NCBI RefSeq assembly: GCF_008180615.1
Contig: NZ_VTEH01000001.1
Location: forward strand, 280,201-344,200
Origin: Rossellomorea vietnamensis
Lineage (GTDB): Bacteria; Bacillota; Bacilli; Bacillales; Bacillaceae_B
Direction: 5' to 3'
Length of the DNA: 64,000 nt
The notes beneath the pieces were generated by a model. It was not told the origin of the DNA, did no database searches, and was given only the letters and a program-made list of their open reading frames with translations. The position numbers and the translations under genes are program-made. Positions 31,119 through 39,696 of this stretch are shown one piece after another. Every line of letters starts with the position of its first letter. Position 1 is the stretch's first letter.

Positions 31119-31541
31119 TTATTGAATTATATAAGAGGTGATATATACTCTTTGTACTTTTCCCTCTAGCATAAGGCTGTTAGCTTTTTCTTTAATGGTC
31201 GTTTCCAGCTGCTGTTTTCCTTCTTTGCCCTGAAGTTCATCCGATTTCAATTCGGAAAGTTCTTCAATGATGATATTCTTCACTTGAAAGTCTCTTTTCT
31301 CAAACTCTTCCTTCGCTTTTTTGCCGTCGGTCTGGACCTTGAAGGAAATTCTGATGTAATCCCCGCTGAGCAGGTTAGTAGTAAGTTCCGGTACATCGAC
31401 CGATGCTTCAATCACTTCATCAATGGTCGGTTCCTTAGTTTCGTCATCATTGAATTTCAATAAAACGACAAGAGCCAGAACACCTACCAAGGTGATTGTC
31501 ACTAACAAAATCAGAGTTATCGTAAGCAATTTATTCTTCAT
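31119..31541 (-). CDS. fliL: Flagellar basal-body-associated protein FliL
   Basis: Single-pass membrane protein that supports stators around the basal body. One hydrophobic helix at about residues 6-28, then an extracytoplasmic domain. The start is ATG at 31541 (MKNKLLTI), six codons inside the longest frame; it overlaps the swrD stop by about 11 bp. Confidence 0.95.
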   Translation of the reverse strand: MKNKLLTITLILLVTITLVGVLALVVLLKFNDDETKEPTIDEVIEASVDVPELTTNLLSGDYIRISFKVQTDGKKAKEEFEKRDFQVKNIIIEELSELKSDELQGKEGKQQLETTIKEKANSLMLEGKVQRVYITSYIIQ

Positions 31542-31752
31542 CTTGAACCCCCGCAGCATTACGTAGTCCCAATATATTGATCTTTCGGTAGAAAGAAACT
31601 GTCTTATTTTCCACGTCTTCTACTGTCTCTTTCACAACAATCTTCTTGCCATTGGTCAGAGTGAGGGTTGTGTCAGGAAATGCTTCCGCACTTTCTATGT
31701 ATATACAATTAAGTGAAAACGTCTTGCCATTCAATTTGGTCAGCTTTATCAA
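31531..31752 (-). CDS. swrD: SwrD/FlbD family protein
   Basis: 73 residues, FlbD family; begins MIKLTKLNGKTFSLNCIYIE and has the conserved TTLTLTNGKKIVVKE strand pair. In B. subtilis SwrD (YlzI), encoded at the same position, increases flagellar motor power. Its location between flgE and fliL with overlap into fliL agrees. Confidence 0.9.
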   Translation of the reverse strand: MIKLTKLNGKTFSLNCIYIESAEAFPDTTLTLTNGKKIVVKETVEDVENKTVSFYRKINILGLRNAAGVQDEE

Positions 31753-31810
31753 ATTTATTCAGGACCGGCATGATTTTCATCATCCAGTCCTGTACCTCCC
31801 TTGCCATCTA

Positions 31811-33013
31811 TTATCGTTTCAAGTTCACAAGTTCTTGAAGGATTTCGTCCGATGTCGTGATGATTTTAGTGTTCGCCTGGAAACCACGTTGAGCGGTAAT
31901 CATTTCAGTGAACTCTTCAGACAGGTCGACGTTGGACATTTCTAATGACCCAGAAACAATGGATCCTCTTCCTTCACCAGCTATGTTTACATTTGCCGGC
32001 CCTGAATTTACCGACTGCTGAAAGGAGTTCCCCCCTGCCTTCGTCAATCCAGAAGGGTTGCTGAACTTGGCCAGCGCAAGGTAACCGATTGTCGTAATTT
32101 CACCATTTGAATATACTCCGTTAATCTCACCCATCGAACCGATGTTAAAGCTTTCAAGTGACCCGGCAGTGTTTCCATCAGGATCAGCAGAAGCTGAGAG
32201 GTCGCCACCAAGGTTTGTCAACTGTTCATAATCCATTTCGACATTTAATAGGGTATCTGCCGTGCCATCTTCATTTGTATCACTGATCGGCAGGTTAACG
32301 AACGGAGGAGCATCCATAGGATCTTGTGAAAAGTCAATAGTATAAGAATCTGATGTTAACGGATTTTCTCCGTTTTGATTGACGAATTGGAGGTCCCATT
32401 TGTTAGAAGGATTCTGCGGCGTCAACTTCATATCCAAAGTAACTTGCTCCCCAGTATCATCCACCACATTGATTTGCTGAACGAACGGTTCACTTCCTAC
32501 TGCATCGCTTGAGAGATTGCCAAACATGTTGATGGTTTCAGTTATAGTTGCAGGAAGCTGAGCATTGACATTCACTTTTATATCCTGCAAAACTCCATTT
32601 TCATAAGACTGAACCTTCAATCCGTCTCCATTTACGAGAGTTCCGCTATCATCAAGGTAGAAGTTACCGGCTCTTGAGTAGAATTGAGCATCTCCCTGCT
32701 TTACTACAAAGTAGCCATCGCCATTGATTGCCAGATCAAGCGGACGGCCGGTTGACTGCAGACTCGATTGAGTATGGATGGTATCAATCGTGGAAAGTGT
32801 TGATCCCAATCCTACCTGCATAGGATTTTTCCCTCCGCGATTTTCCTGTGCTGCTGAAGCCCCTGAAATTGTTTGATTCATAGTATCCTTGAAAGTGACA
32901 CGGCCTTTTTTAAATCCGTAAGTGTTCACGTTTGCAATATTATTACCGATTACGTCAAGCTTGGTTTGGAAATTTTTCATTCCGCTGATTCCTGAATACA
33001 TTGAGCGTAGCAT
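31811..33013 (-). CDS. flgE: Flagellar hook protein FlgE
   Basis: Hook subunit (old B. subtilis name FlgG). N-terminal rod/hook signature MYSGISGMKNFQTKLDVIGN with NIANVNTYGFKK, and the C-terminal helix with NVDLSEEFTEMITAQRGFQA. About 400 residues from the ATG at 33013 (AAAGGGG 8 nt upstream), clearly longer than the roughly 264 residues of the B. subtilis protein; the extra length is in the central, exposed D1/D2 portion (about 150-300). Confidence 0.95.
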   Translation of the reverse strand: MLRSMYSGISGMKNFQTKLDVIGNNIANVNTYGFKKGRVTFKDTMNQTISGASAAQENRGGKNPMQVGLGSTLSTIDTIHTQSSLQSTGRPLDLAINGDGYFVVKQGDAQFYSRAGNFYLDDSGTLVNGDGLKVQSYENGVLQDIKVNVNAQLPATITETINMFGNLSSDAVGSEPFVQQINVVDDTGEQVTLDMKLTPQNPSNKWDLQFVNQNGENPLTSDSYTIDFSQDPMDAPPFVNLPISDTNEDGTADTLLNVEMDYEQLTNLGGDLSASADPDGNTAGSLESFNIGSMGEINGVYSNGEITTIGYLALAKFSNPSGLTKAGGNSFQQSVNSGPANVNIAGEGRGSIVSGSLEMSNVDLSEEFTEMITAQRGFQANTKIITTSDEILQELVNLKR

Positions 33014-33089
33014 GTGTAATTTTCCCCTTTCATAATTCACTGCATCTTTCGGTCAGCAGTGACAGGCTTCCTTTTAAAGGTCCAGCCAA

Positions 33090-33476
33090 TTAATCTATAA
33101 TAATAGTTCCATCTATTTTGGTAAAAATCTGCGATCCCGCTTCTTTCCTGTCCATGGCAGTAATGACGGTGGAATTTTTAGCACTCACTATCAATGCTGC
33201 ATTCTTTAGAAGAACCAGCGATTCCTTTACACCCTTCTTTTTGGCTTGGGCAACCTTGCTTTCAACTTCCTTCCATGTATCCCCAGGTATCTCAATCCCT
33301 CTCTGCTTTAGACGGGTATCAGCATGCTTGCTTATGGTAAGCCCTTCTCCTTTAACCGATTCCTGTAAGGTTTCAGCGAAAGACTTGGCAGGGATGGATT
33401 TCTGACTAATAGCTTTTAGAGGAAAATGTGACGTAATGGGTTGAGATGGCAAACGATTGATAAGCTTGCTTTGCAT
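33090..33476 (-). CDS. Small flagellar operon protein (TIGR02530-like)
   Basis: 128 residues between flgD and flgE. It has a disordered N terminus and a conserved core LTISKHADTRLKQRGIEIPG followed by GVKESLVLLKNAALIVSAKN and VITAMDRKE. I recognise this as the family annotated only as flagellar operon protein in many Bacilli and Clostridia; its role is unknown. Position suggests a hook-assembly role next to the FlgD cap, which is inference. Confidence 0.88.
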   Translation of the reverse strand: MQSKLINRLPSQPITSHFPLKAISQKSIPAKSFAETLQESVKGEGLTISKHADTRLKQRGIEIPGDTWKEVESKVAQAKKKGVKESLVLLKNAALIVSAKNSTVITAMDRKEAGSQIFTKIDGTIIID

Positions 33477-33492
33477 TCAACCACTTCCTTTA

Positions 33493-34137
33493 TTATTCAA
33501 TTTTCAAGATTTGTCCTTCATTTATCCGGCTTCCATTTTCTAAATGAAACCACAGACTGCCTTCCTTTGTAGATACAGAGGTCACAGCACTATGTAATTC
33601 TGTTTCTCCAGCTTTCCAATGTACCGTTCTTCCAATAAGGCCGCTTGCAGTAACTAAAGAATTGCCGCCAGAGGTATTGGCATACTGATTAACTTGCGAT
33701 ACGTTCCCCGGTGCGAGAGTGGTTCCATCTTCTAAAATAAACTGGACTTCATTATCCTTGAATCTTACAGAATTGATGATTCCCTTTCCTTCTTTTATAT
33801 CTGTTTTACTGTCTTCACTGTTTGAAGATTCAAGTTTGTGCCAAGTAATTTCTTTTCCGACGAATTGGTTATAAGAAATTAAATTATTCTGGCCTTCTGC
33901 TTCAATGAATTTTTCCATAGATTCACCTAAGTTTGTGATCTGCTCCAATGTGGAGAAAGTCGCCATTTGCGCGATAAAATCTTTATCCTGCATAGGGTTA
34001 AGGGGATCTTGGTTCTGAAGCTGGGTCATCAGGATCTTCATGAAATCATCTTTTCCCAGGACATCTTTTCCGCCTTCTCTTTCTTTCTTTTGCTGCATTG
34101 AAGATAGTAGTAAATTTGAGTTGATCGTATTGGACAT
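33493..34137 (-). CDS. flgD: Flagellar hook cap protein FlgD
   Basis: Caps the growing hook. Conserved N-terminal block LGKDDFMKILMTQLQNQDPL with NPMQDKDFIAQMATFSTLEQ is complete; 214 residues from ATG at 34137, which has AGGTG 5 nt upstream. The frame extends three codons further to a GTG lying in that ribosome binding site. Confidence 0.96.
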   Translation of the reverse strand: MSNTINSNLLLSSMQQKKEREGGKDVLGKDDFMKILMTQLQNQDPLNPMQDKDFIAQMATFSTLEQITNLGESMEKFIEAEGQNNLISYNQFVGKEITWHKLESSNSEDSKTDIKEGKGIINSVRFKDNEVQFILEDGTTLAPGNVSQVNQYANTSGGNSLVTASGLIGRTVHWKAGETELHSAVTSVSTKEGSLWFHLENGSRINEGQILKIE

Positions 34138-34146
34138 TTTTATCAC

Positions 34147-35493
34147 CTATTCTTCACTGTTCATTAATAATTCTTTGAATCCTGTTTCCGGATGGTCATT
34201 TTCATTGTGCTGCGGAGTCGATTGCTCCCTTTGCTGCTGTCCGTTTTGCTGTTGTTGTGAAGTCTGCCTTTCCTGACGGGTCGAATCTGTCAATGTATGG
34301 GCTACTTCTATTTTTTCCACTTGGAGATTCTGGCTCGATAAGGCTTGTCTTAAGCCGGTCAGTTGAGAATCGAGAATATCCTTGGCTGCATTTGTGCTTG
34401 CCAGGATCCTTGCAGTCATGACTCCATTTTGCTGCAAAATTTCGATTCGCAGCGATCCCAGCCGCTCTGGGTAAAGTTTGATCAGCAGCTTGCTCATATT
34501 GGGGGTGTGCAGCATTTGAGATCTGGCCAGGATATTTCCAAACTCTTTAACAAACTGTTCGTAAGTTGGTCCATTTTGGTTTTTATTCACGAAAAGAGAG
34601 AATTGCTCTACTTTAGTGGTTTGATTCTGTCCAATAAACATTGATAGAGGTCCACCATTTCCCTTTACCTTGTCAACCTCTATTGAGCTTTCTCCTTTAG
34701 AATCATCGGACTGGGACTGAAAGATTAATAAATTTGGGTGAACCAGGTTAGTGATCTTTTCTCCTTGGGTTTTATTCACTGCGTGCGAAAGTTGTGTTCC
34801 GTTTTTAGGACCAGTTTCGAAATTTCTGATTATAGGATTTGCTTCGTACGCCTGTTTTAAAATCCCATTCCACTTTGCACTCTTATTATCCGAGACAATG
34901 AACAGCTGTTCCAACTTCTGGCTGATGGTTTTCAAGTTATGTTGTAAGCTTTCAGCCTTTTCTGCGTGATCATTGTTGGAATCTGCTTGCCTTAGCCCTT
35001 GTTCAAAGATCTTAGACGCTTTCAGTAAAAGTTGCAGGGAAGAGTGATCTAACTTCTTTAAGGTGTCGACAGATAATAAGCTGATCATTTCCAATAATTG
35101 AACTAAAACCGCTTCTCCTTCTTCGCCTTTCATTGTTGAAACTAATTCTTCAAGCTGAGGGATTTCTTTAACAATCCCCTTCGTCAACGATTGTACGGCC
35201 ACAAGAAAATTCTCCTCAGTGAATCCTGCTTCAGAGAGCATTTCTTTCATATTTACTTCAGAAAGTCCCTTTTTCTCAACCGGGGCAATCACTTCCACCT
35301 GAAGAATATCCAGAAGTTCCAGGAGCTGAATCATTCCCGTGTCTACATTTTCTTCACTTCCATTGGCAGCCAGCTCATTGAAATATAATTGGCTGAAGAG
35401 AGAATCATTATCTCCATCTTGAAGACCAGGAGATTTTTCACGATTGGAAAGCTGTCCTAAATTCTGCATGGAGACAATAGCACCAACATTCAT
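34147..35493 (-). CDS. fliK: Flagellar hook-length control protein FliK
   Basis: Secreted ruler that triggers the FlhB substrate switch. 448 residues from ATG at 35493 (GGGAGGTG 6 nt upstream). The N-terminal two thirds are variable; the C-terminal Flg_hook domain contains LLIKLYPERLGSLRIEILQQ and LTGLRQALSSQNLQVEKIEV, followed by a Gln-rich tail. Compare ylqG (55245-57074), a second protein with a FliK-type C terminus. Confidence 0.92.
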   Translation of the reverse strand: MNVGAIVSMQNLGQLSNREKSPGLQDGDNDSLFSQLYFNELAANGSEENVDTGMIQLLELLDILQVEVIAPVEKKGLSEVNMKEMLSEAGFTEENFLVAVQSLTKGIVKEIPQLEELVSTMKGEEGEAVLVQLLEMISLLSVDTLKKLDHSSLQLLLKASKIFEQGLRQADSNNDHAEKAESLQHNLKTISQKLEQLFIVSDNKSAKWNGILKQAYEANPIIRNFETGPKNGTQLSHAVNKTQGEKITNLVHPNLLIFQSQSDDSKGESSIEVDKVKGNGGPLSMFIGQNQTTKVEQFSLFVNKNQNGPTYEQFVKEFGNILARSQMLHTPNMSKLLIKLYPERLGSLRIEILQQNGVMTARILASTNAAKDILDSQLTGLRQALSSQNLQVEKIEVAHTLTDSTRQERQTSQQQQNGQQQREQSTPQHNENDHPETGFKELLMNSEE

Positions 35494-35523
35494 TTTTTCA
35501 CCTCCCTTCAAAACTGAATCCTC

Positions 35524-36129
35524 TTAATATTCTTGATCAATTTTTGCCGAAAGCAATTCTGTATACTTTGCCGCATCTTCAGGAGGCATTTTCTCGAGAA
35601 TTTTAGCAAGTGTATCAGGCTTGATGTTCGATAGAATTTTCACGGCTTCTTCATTTTCCATATTCAGTATGACAGGTGCAGAGCTTTTGGCTGACATGGA
35701 TTCAAAGGTAGATATCACCTCTTTAAAAGCACGCTTATTTTCCTCGCGTATCTGCTCTAATTCCTCGATTTCCGCTTGAAGTTGATCTTGCTCAGCCAAC
35801 AGGCGGTCTTTTTCGCTCTCCTGAGAATCAATTTTGCTTTTAAGGCTGGTGATCTCAGAATCTTTATTTTCTATCTCTGACTGAAGAGAAAGCACTCTCT
35901 CTTCCAGCTTGGCCGCTTCTTCTTTAGCATCTGTCGGTATGACTGACGATACAATGGGGATGTTTTCTCCTGCCTCTTTGGCTTTTTCAAACACATTGAT
36001 GCCTAATACCGTCATGATAAGCAAGGCTATTACCACAGCAAACAGAAGAGGAATAATACCTGCAAACAACACCCACTGAAAGGGACTGTTTGTTTTTTCA
36101 TTTCTATTCTTCCCTGCTTTCTTCCCCAT
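35524..36129 (-). CDS. motE: MotE-like membrane protein (YlxF)
   Basis: 201 residues: basic N terminus, one membrane helix (about 20-45), a long coiled coil at about 70-140 and a C-terminal MgtE_N-like segment (SNIKPDTLAKILEKMPPEDA). In other bacteria MotE-type proteins chaperone the stator protein MotC; the Bacillus YlxF role is not settled. Position between fliJ and fliK is conserved. Confidence 0.85.
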   Translation of the reverse strand: MGKKAGKNRNEKTNSPFQWVLFAGIIPLLFAVVIALLIMTVLGINVFEKAKEAGENIPIVSSVIPTDAKEEAAKLEERVLSLQSEIENKDSEITSLKSKIDSQESEKDRLLAEQDQLQAEIEELEQIREENKRAFKEVISTFESMSAKSSAPVILNMENEEAVKILSNIKPDTLAKILEKMPPEDAAKYTELLSAKIDQEY

Positions 36130-36137
36130 GTTATCAC

Positions 36138-36581
36138 CTAATTTCTCTTATTCGTAAACTGCATGACTGCCAGCTCATCAAGTACTTTGCTCTCTGTAGA
36201 GTGCAGGAATTCTTTATACCTATTAAAATCGTTCTCTCTGATCTTTTCATATTTCTTCACTTCAACGTTCATTTCTGAAAGTTTTTGTTCATGCCAATTC
36301 ATCCTGTTCCTTGCCTGGATGACAAGGCCTTGGTAATATTCTATCGTTTTTTCAATATTTGTAATGAAATTTTGATTATGGCGTATATCTTGTACTGACA
36401 GACCGCTTACCAGCTTTTCGGTCTGGAAATTCTCAAGATCTTCTTTTTTCTTGAGCAATTCATAAAGCTTTTGAGCGATATCTTCGAACTTTTCCACTGC
36501 TGCCCGGTAAGATTCTCTGACTTCCTCTTTTTCTCTTTCTTTCAGATTGAGGATTTTTTCGAATTTAAACGTGTAGGTCAT
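36138..36581 (-). CDS. fliJ: Flagellar export chaperone-escort protein FliJ
   Basis: Coiled-coil stalk protein inside the FliI hexamer. 147 residues, almost entirely helical with charged heptads (FKFEKILNLKEREKEEVRES). ATG at 36581 overlaps the fliI stop as ATGA and is preferred over an ATG three codons upstream. Confidence 0.94.
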   Translation of the reverse strand: MTYTFKFEKILNLKEREKEEVRESYRAAVEKFEDIAQKLYELLKKKEDLENFQTEKLVSGLSVQDIRHNQNFITNIEKTIEYYQGLVIQARNRMNWHEQKLSEMNVEVKKYEKIRENDFNRYKEFLHSTESKVLDELAVMQFTNKRN

Positions 36582-37900
36582 CCATTCCACTCTCCTTTTT
36601 CAGCAAGATCGATGAGGGAGTTGACACTTTCATCCATTGTCACTCTTTCCCCCGTTCCCTGCTTCAGAAATGAAAGGATCTGCGGTTGATAAGCGATGGC
36701 CATATCGATCTCCTGTGAAGTTCCCCTCTTATAAGCACCTATGTTAATGAGATCTTCAGAATTACTATATGTACTCATCAGTCCCCTGACTTTTTCAGCC
36801 GCCTTTAAGTGTTGCTGGGGTGCCAAGTGGTTCATCAGCCTGCTGACACTTTTCAGGACATTGATCGCTGGAAACTGACCTTTGTTGGCGATGTTACGAT
36901 CAAGAATGATATGGCCGTCAAGAATACCTCTTGTTGTATCGGCAATCGGTTCGTTCATGTCATCTCCATCGACCAATACTGTGTAAAAAGCAGTGATGGT
37001 TCCATTCTGGTTTGTCCCAGTCCTCTCCAATAGCTTAGGCAAGATGGCAAAAACTGAAGGTGTATATCCTTTAGTCGCAGGAGGCTCTCCGACAGCAAGG
37101 CCGATCTCCCTTTGTGCCATTGCCACACGTGTAACCGAATCCATCATCAGCATGACATTCATTCCCTTATCGCGGAAATATTCGGCGATGGCGGTCGCTG
37201 TGAAGGCTCCCTTAATTCTCATCAGGGCAGGCTGGTCAGAGGTAGCTGCCACTACTATCGAACGCTTCAGCCCTTCTTCTCCGAGATCTCTTTCAATGAA
37301 TTCCCTCACCTCTCGGCCCCGCTCTCCTATAAGGGCAATGACGTTTAAATCGGCCGTGGTATTCCTTGCGATCATTCCGAGGAGGGTGCTCTTTCCTACA
37401 CCGCTCCCTGCAAAAATCCCGACCCTTTGTCCTTTCCCTACAGTCAGCATGCTGTCAATGGCTCTCACGCCTACTTCAATTTTTTCATTGATGGGCGGGC
37501 GGCTAAGCGGGCTTGGGGGATCTTGTTCTGTAAAAGTGCGGGTCAGCCCTTTAGGGAGAGGCTCTCCATCCAAGGGATGTCCCAGCGAATCAACAACCTT
37601 GCCTATAAGGGAATGGCCAACCTTTATTGTGAGGGGGTTGGAAGTCGCTTCTACAAGACTGCCTGGCGAAATTTCGTTAATGCCGGAATAAGGCATCAAT
37701 ATGACGGTCTCTTCTTTGAATCCCACTACTTCAGCCTGAATTGTTCTTGTAGATTCAGCAATATGTATAAAACACATATCCCCAATTGAACTTTTAGGAC
37801 CTTGGGATTCAATCATTAACCCTACAACTCTTTTTACTTTCCCGAACTTCTTAAAGGAGTGTAATGAAGGAATATGTTCTAATAGTTCAGCAGCTTTCAT
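36578..37900 (-). CDS. fliI: Flagellar export ATPase FliI
   Basis: F1-beta-like ATPase that energises substrate unloading. Walker A GSGVGKST at 165-172, GERGREVREFIERDLGEEGL, and Walker B VMLMMDSVTR are intact. 440 residues. ATGA overlap with fliH upstream and fliJ downstream. Confidence 0.98.
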   Translation of the reverse strand: MKAAELLEHIPSLHSFKKFGKVKRVVGLMIESQGPKSSIGDMCFIHIAESTRTIQAEVVGFKEETVILMPYSGINEISPGSLVEATSNPLTIKVGHSLIGKVVDSLGHPLDGEPLPKGLTRTFTEQDPPSPLSRPPINEKIEVGVRAIDSMLTVGKGQRVGIFAGSGVGKSTLLGMIARNTTADLNVIALIGERGREVREFIERDLGEEGLKRSIVVAATSDQPALMRIKGAFTATAIAEYFRDKGMNVMLMMDSVTRVAMAQREIGLAVGEPPATKGYTPSVFAILPKLLERTGTNQNGTITAFYTVLVDGDDMNEPIADTTRGILDGHIILDRNIANKGQFPAINVLKSVSRLMNHLAPQQHLKAAEKVRGLMSTYSNSEDLINIGAYKRGTSQEIDMAIAYQPQILSFLKQGTGERVTMDESVNSLIDLAEKGEWNG

Positions 37901-38697
37901 TCACTTTCACCCTCTAAAATCTCAACTAGTTTATTTTTGATTTCCCGCAGCTGGCTGTCCACACTGACAATCACTCTGCCTTCACCGGTTTCTATGAAGC
38001 ATTCATGTTGGCTGAGTTCATCATCCGGATACAAAAGGAGCTTGCGAAGAACAGGGAACAACGACTCGATTTCTTCTTGATTGCCGCTCAGCAGCTTATA
38101 ATTTGAAGGATGGACATGCACCTGTACTTCAGGCAAATCCCGCACCTCTTTGATGCCGCGTTTTACGATATCCAAAAAGATTTCCGGGTCTTCTTCCAAC
38201 TTCCTTCCAATAACTCTTTCTGCTGTTTTCATCCCCAGCTCTAAAATGACCCTTTCAGCTTTGGCAATATGAAGGTAGTAATCATCTTTAGCATTCGTGA
38301 TTACACCTCGAGCTTCGCTGATCTGATGCTTGAACTCCTGCAATCCATTTTGCCTTCCTTCATCCAACCCTTGCAAAAAGGCTTGCTCATACGCCTCTTG
38401 CTGCAACAGTTCCTTCTCCTGTTCCCAATGGGATCTTAAAGAAGACACTTCCTCTTCCATTCTTTTCGCTTCATCTCTTGCTGATTTCAATATAAGTTGA
38501 GCTTCTCCATTTGCAGCCTCTATAAGTTTTTCTCTTTCCAGCAGCCCAATTTGTTTCTCCTGAATATCCCCGTCGAATTCTTCAGTGTGCGTTCCGAGAA
38601 TATTCCTTACAGAAATAACCTTCGCTTTTCGTGACTGAGAATCAGTTACACCCGCATACTTGATGACTTTAGACAATGATATCGTCTCCTCCGCCAC
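37897..38697 (-). CDS. fliH: Flagellar export ATPase regulator FliH
   Basis: Binds and restrains FliI. 266 residues with a central coiled coil and the C-terminal FliH/AtpE-like domain (LGMKTAERVIGRKLEEDPE). The longest frame starts with GTG at 38697, 29 bp inside fliG. A TTG at 38676 has GGCGGAGGAG 9 nt upstream and gives an N terminus LSKVIKYAG that matches family members better; the true start may be 38676. Confidence 0.93.
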   Translation of the reverse strand: MAEETISLSKVIKYAGVTDSQSRKAKVISVRNILGTHTEEFDGDIQEKQIGLLEREKLIEAANGEAQLILKSARDEAKRMEEEVSSLRSHWEQEKELLQQEAYEQAFLQGLDEGRQNGLQEFKHQISEARGVITNAKDDYYLHIAKAERVILELGMKTAERVIGRKLEEDPEIFLDIVKRGIKEVRDLPEVQVHVHPSNYKLLSGNQEEIESLFPVLRKLLLYPDDELSQHECFIETGEGRVIVSVDSQLREIKNKLVEILEGESE

Positions 38698-39685
38698 GGG
38701 CTATAATGATTTCACCAGCATCTTCCAGCCTTCTGATCACACTTACTATCCTGGACTGTGCCTCTTCTACATCCCGAAGCCTGACAGGGCCCATGAATTC
38801 CATTTCTTCTTTAAATGAGTCCACCATTCTGGTTGACATATTCCTGAAAACAATATCTTTGACTTCGTCACTTGATACTTTGAGAGACAAGAGTAAATCT
38901 TCATTTTCGCTGTCACGGATGACCCTCTGGATGGATCGGTTATCGAGAGTGACAATGTCTTCAAACACAAACATCCTCTTCTTGATTTCTTCTGCCAATT
39001 CAGGGTCTTGGATTTCCAAAGCATCAAGGATTGTCTTTTCGGTAGACCGGTCTACTCCATTCAGCACCTCAACAACCGCCTCTACTCCACCTGTCTGGGA
39101 GTAATCCTGGGTAACAGTTGTCGAGAGCTTCCTTTCCAGAATAGCTTCCACTTCACTTATCACTTCAGGCGACGTGCCGTCCATAAGGGCTATACGCCTG
39201 GCGATGTCGGCCTGTACCTCCTGTGACAGTTCAGAAAGGATCTGCCCAGCCTGCTGAGGATTCAAGTATGAGAGGATCAGGGCAATCGTTTGAGGATGCT
39301 CATTTTGAATGAAATTCAATATCTGGGATGCATCTGCTCTTCTCGCAAAATCAAATGGCTTCACTTGCAGAGATGAAGTTAATCTATTAATGATGGCCGA
39401 CGCCTGCTCATTGCCCAATGCTTTCTCCAGCACTGTTTTGGCATAGCCGATACCGCCCTGTGTAATATAATCTTGGGCAAGGGCAATCGTGTGAAATTCC
39501 TCAAGCACTTCTTCCTTTGCTGTGGATTCAACCTTTTTCACACCGGAAATTTCCAACGTCAGCTTTTCAATTTCCTCTTCTGATAAATGTTTATAAACAG
39601 ACGCCGACACATCCGGGCCCAGTGAGATAAGGAGAACGGCCGCTTTCTGTTTGCCCGTTAATTCTTTTTCGCGTTGCTTAGCCAT
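38669..39685 (-). CDS. fliG: Flagellar motor switch protein FliG
   Basis: Rotor protein that meets the stator. 338 residues: N-terminal FliF-binding domain, middle domain with EHPQTIALILSYL, and C-terminal torque helix with DRSIQRVIRDSENEDLLLSL and the charged residues of that helix. All three domains are present. Confidence 0.98.
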   Translation of the reverse strand: MAKQREKELTGKQKAAVLLISLGPDVSASVYKHLSEEEIEKLTLEISGVKKVESTAKEEVLEEFHTIALAQDYITQGGIGYAKTVLEKALGNEQASAIINRLTSSLQVKPFDFARRADASQILNFIQNEHPQTIALILSYLNPQQAGQILSELSQEVQADIARRIALMDGTSPEVISEVEAILERKLSTTVTQDYSQTGGVEAVVEVLNGVDRSTEKTILDALEIQDPELAEEIKKRMFVFEDIVTLDNRSIQRVIRDSENEDLLLSLKVSSDEVKDIVFRNMSTRMVDSFKEEMEFMGPVRLRDVEEAQSRIVSVIRRLEDAGEIIIARGGGDDIIV

Positions 39686-39696
39686 GTTGCTTCCTC

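Noticed and set aside
36993..37691. 232-codon plus-strand open frame
   Set aside because: Antisense to fliI, whose Walker motifs and length are intact; no ribosome binding site or family resemblance.
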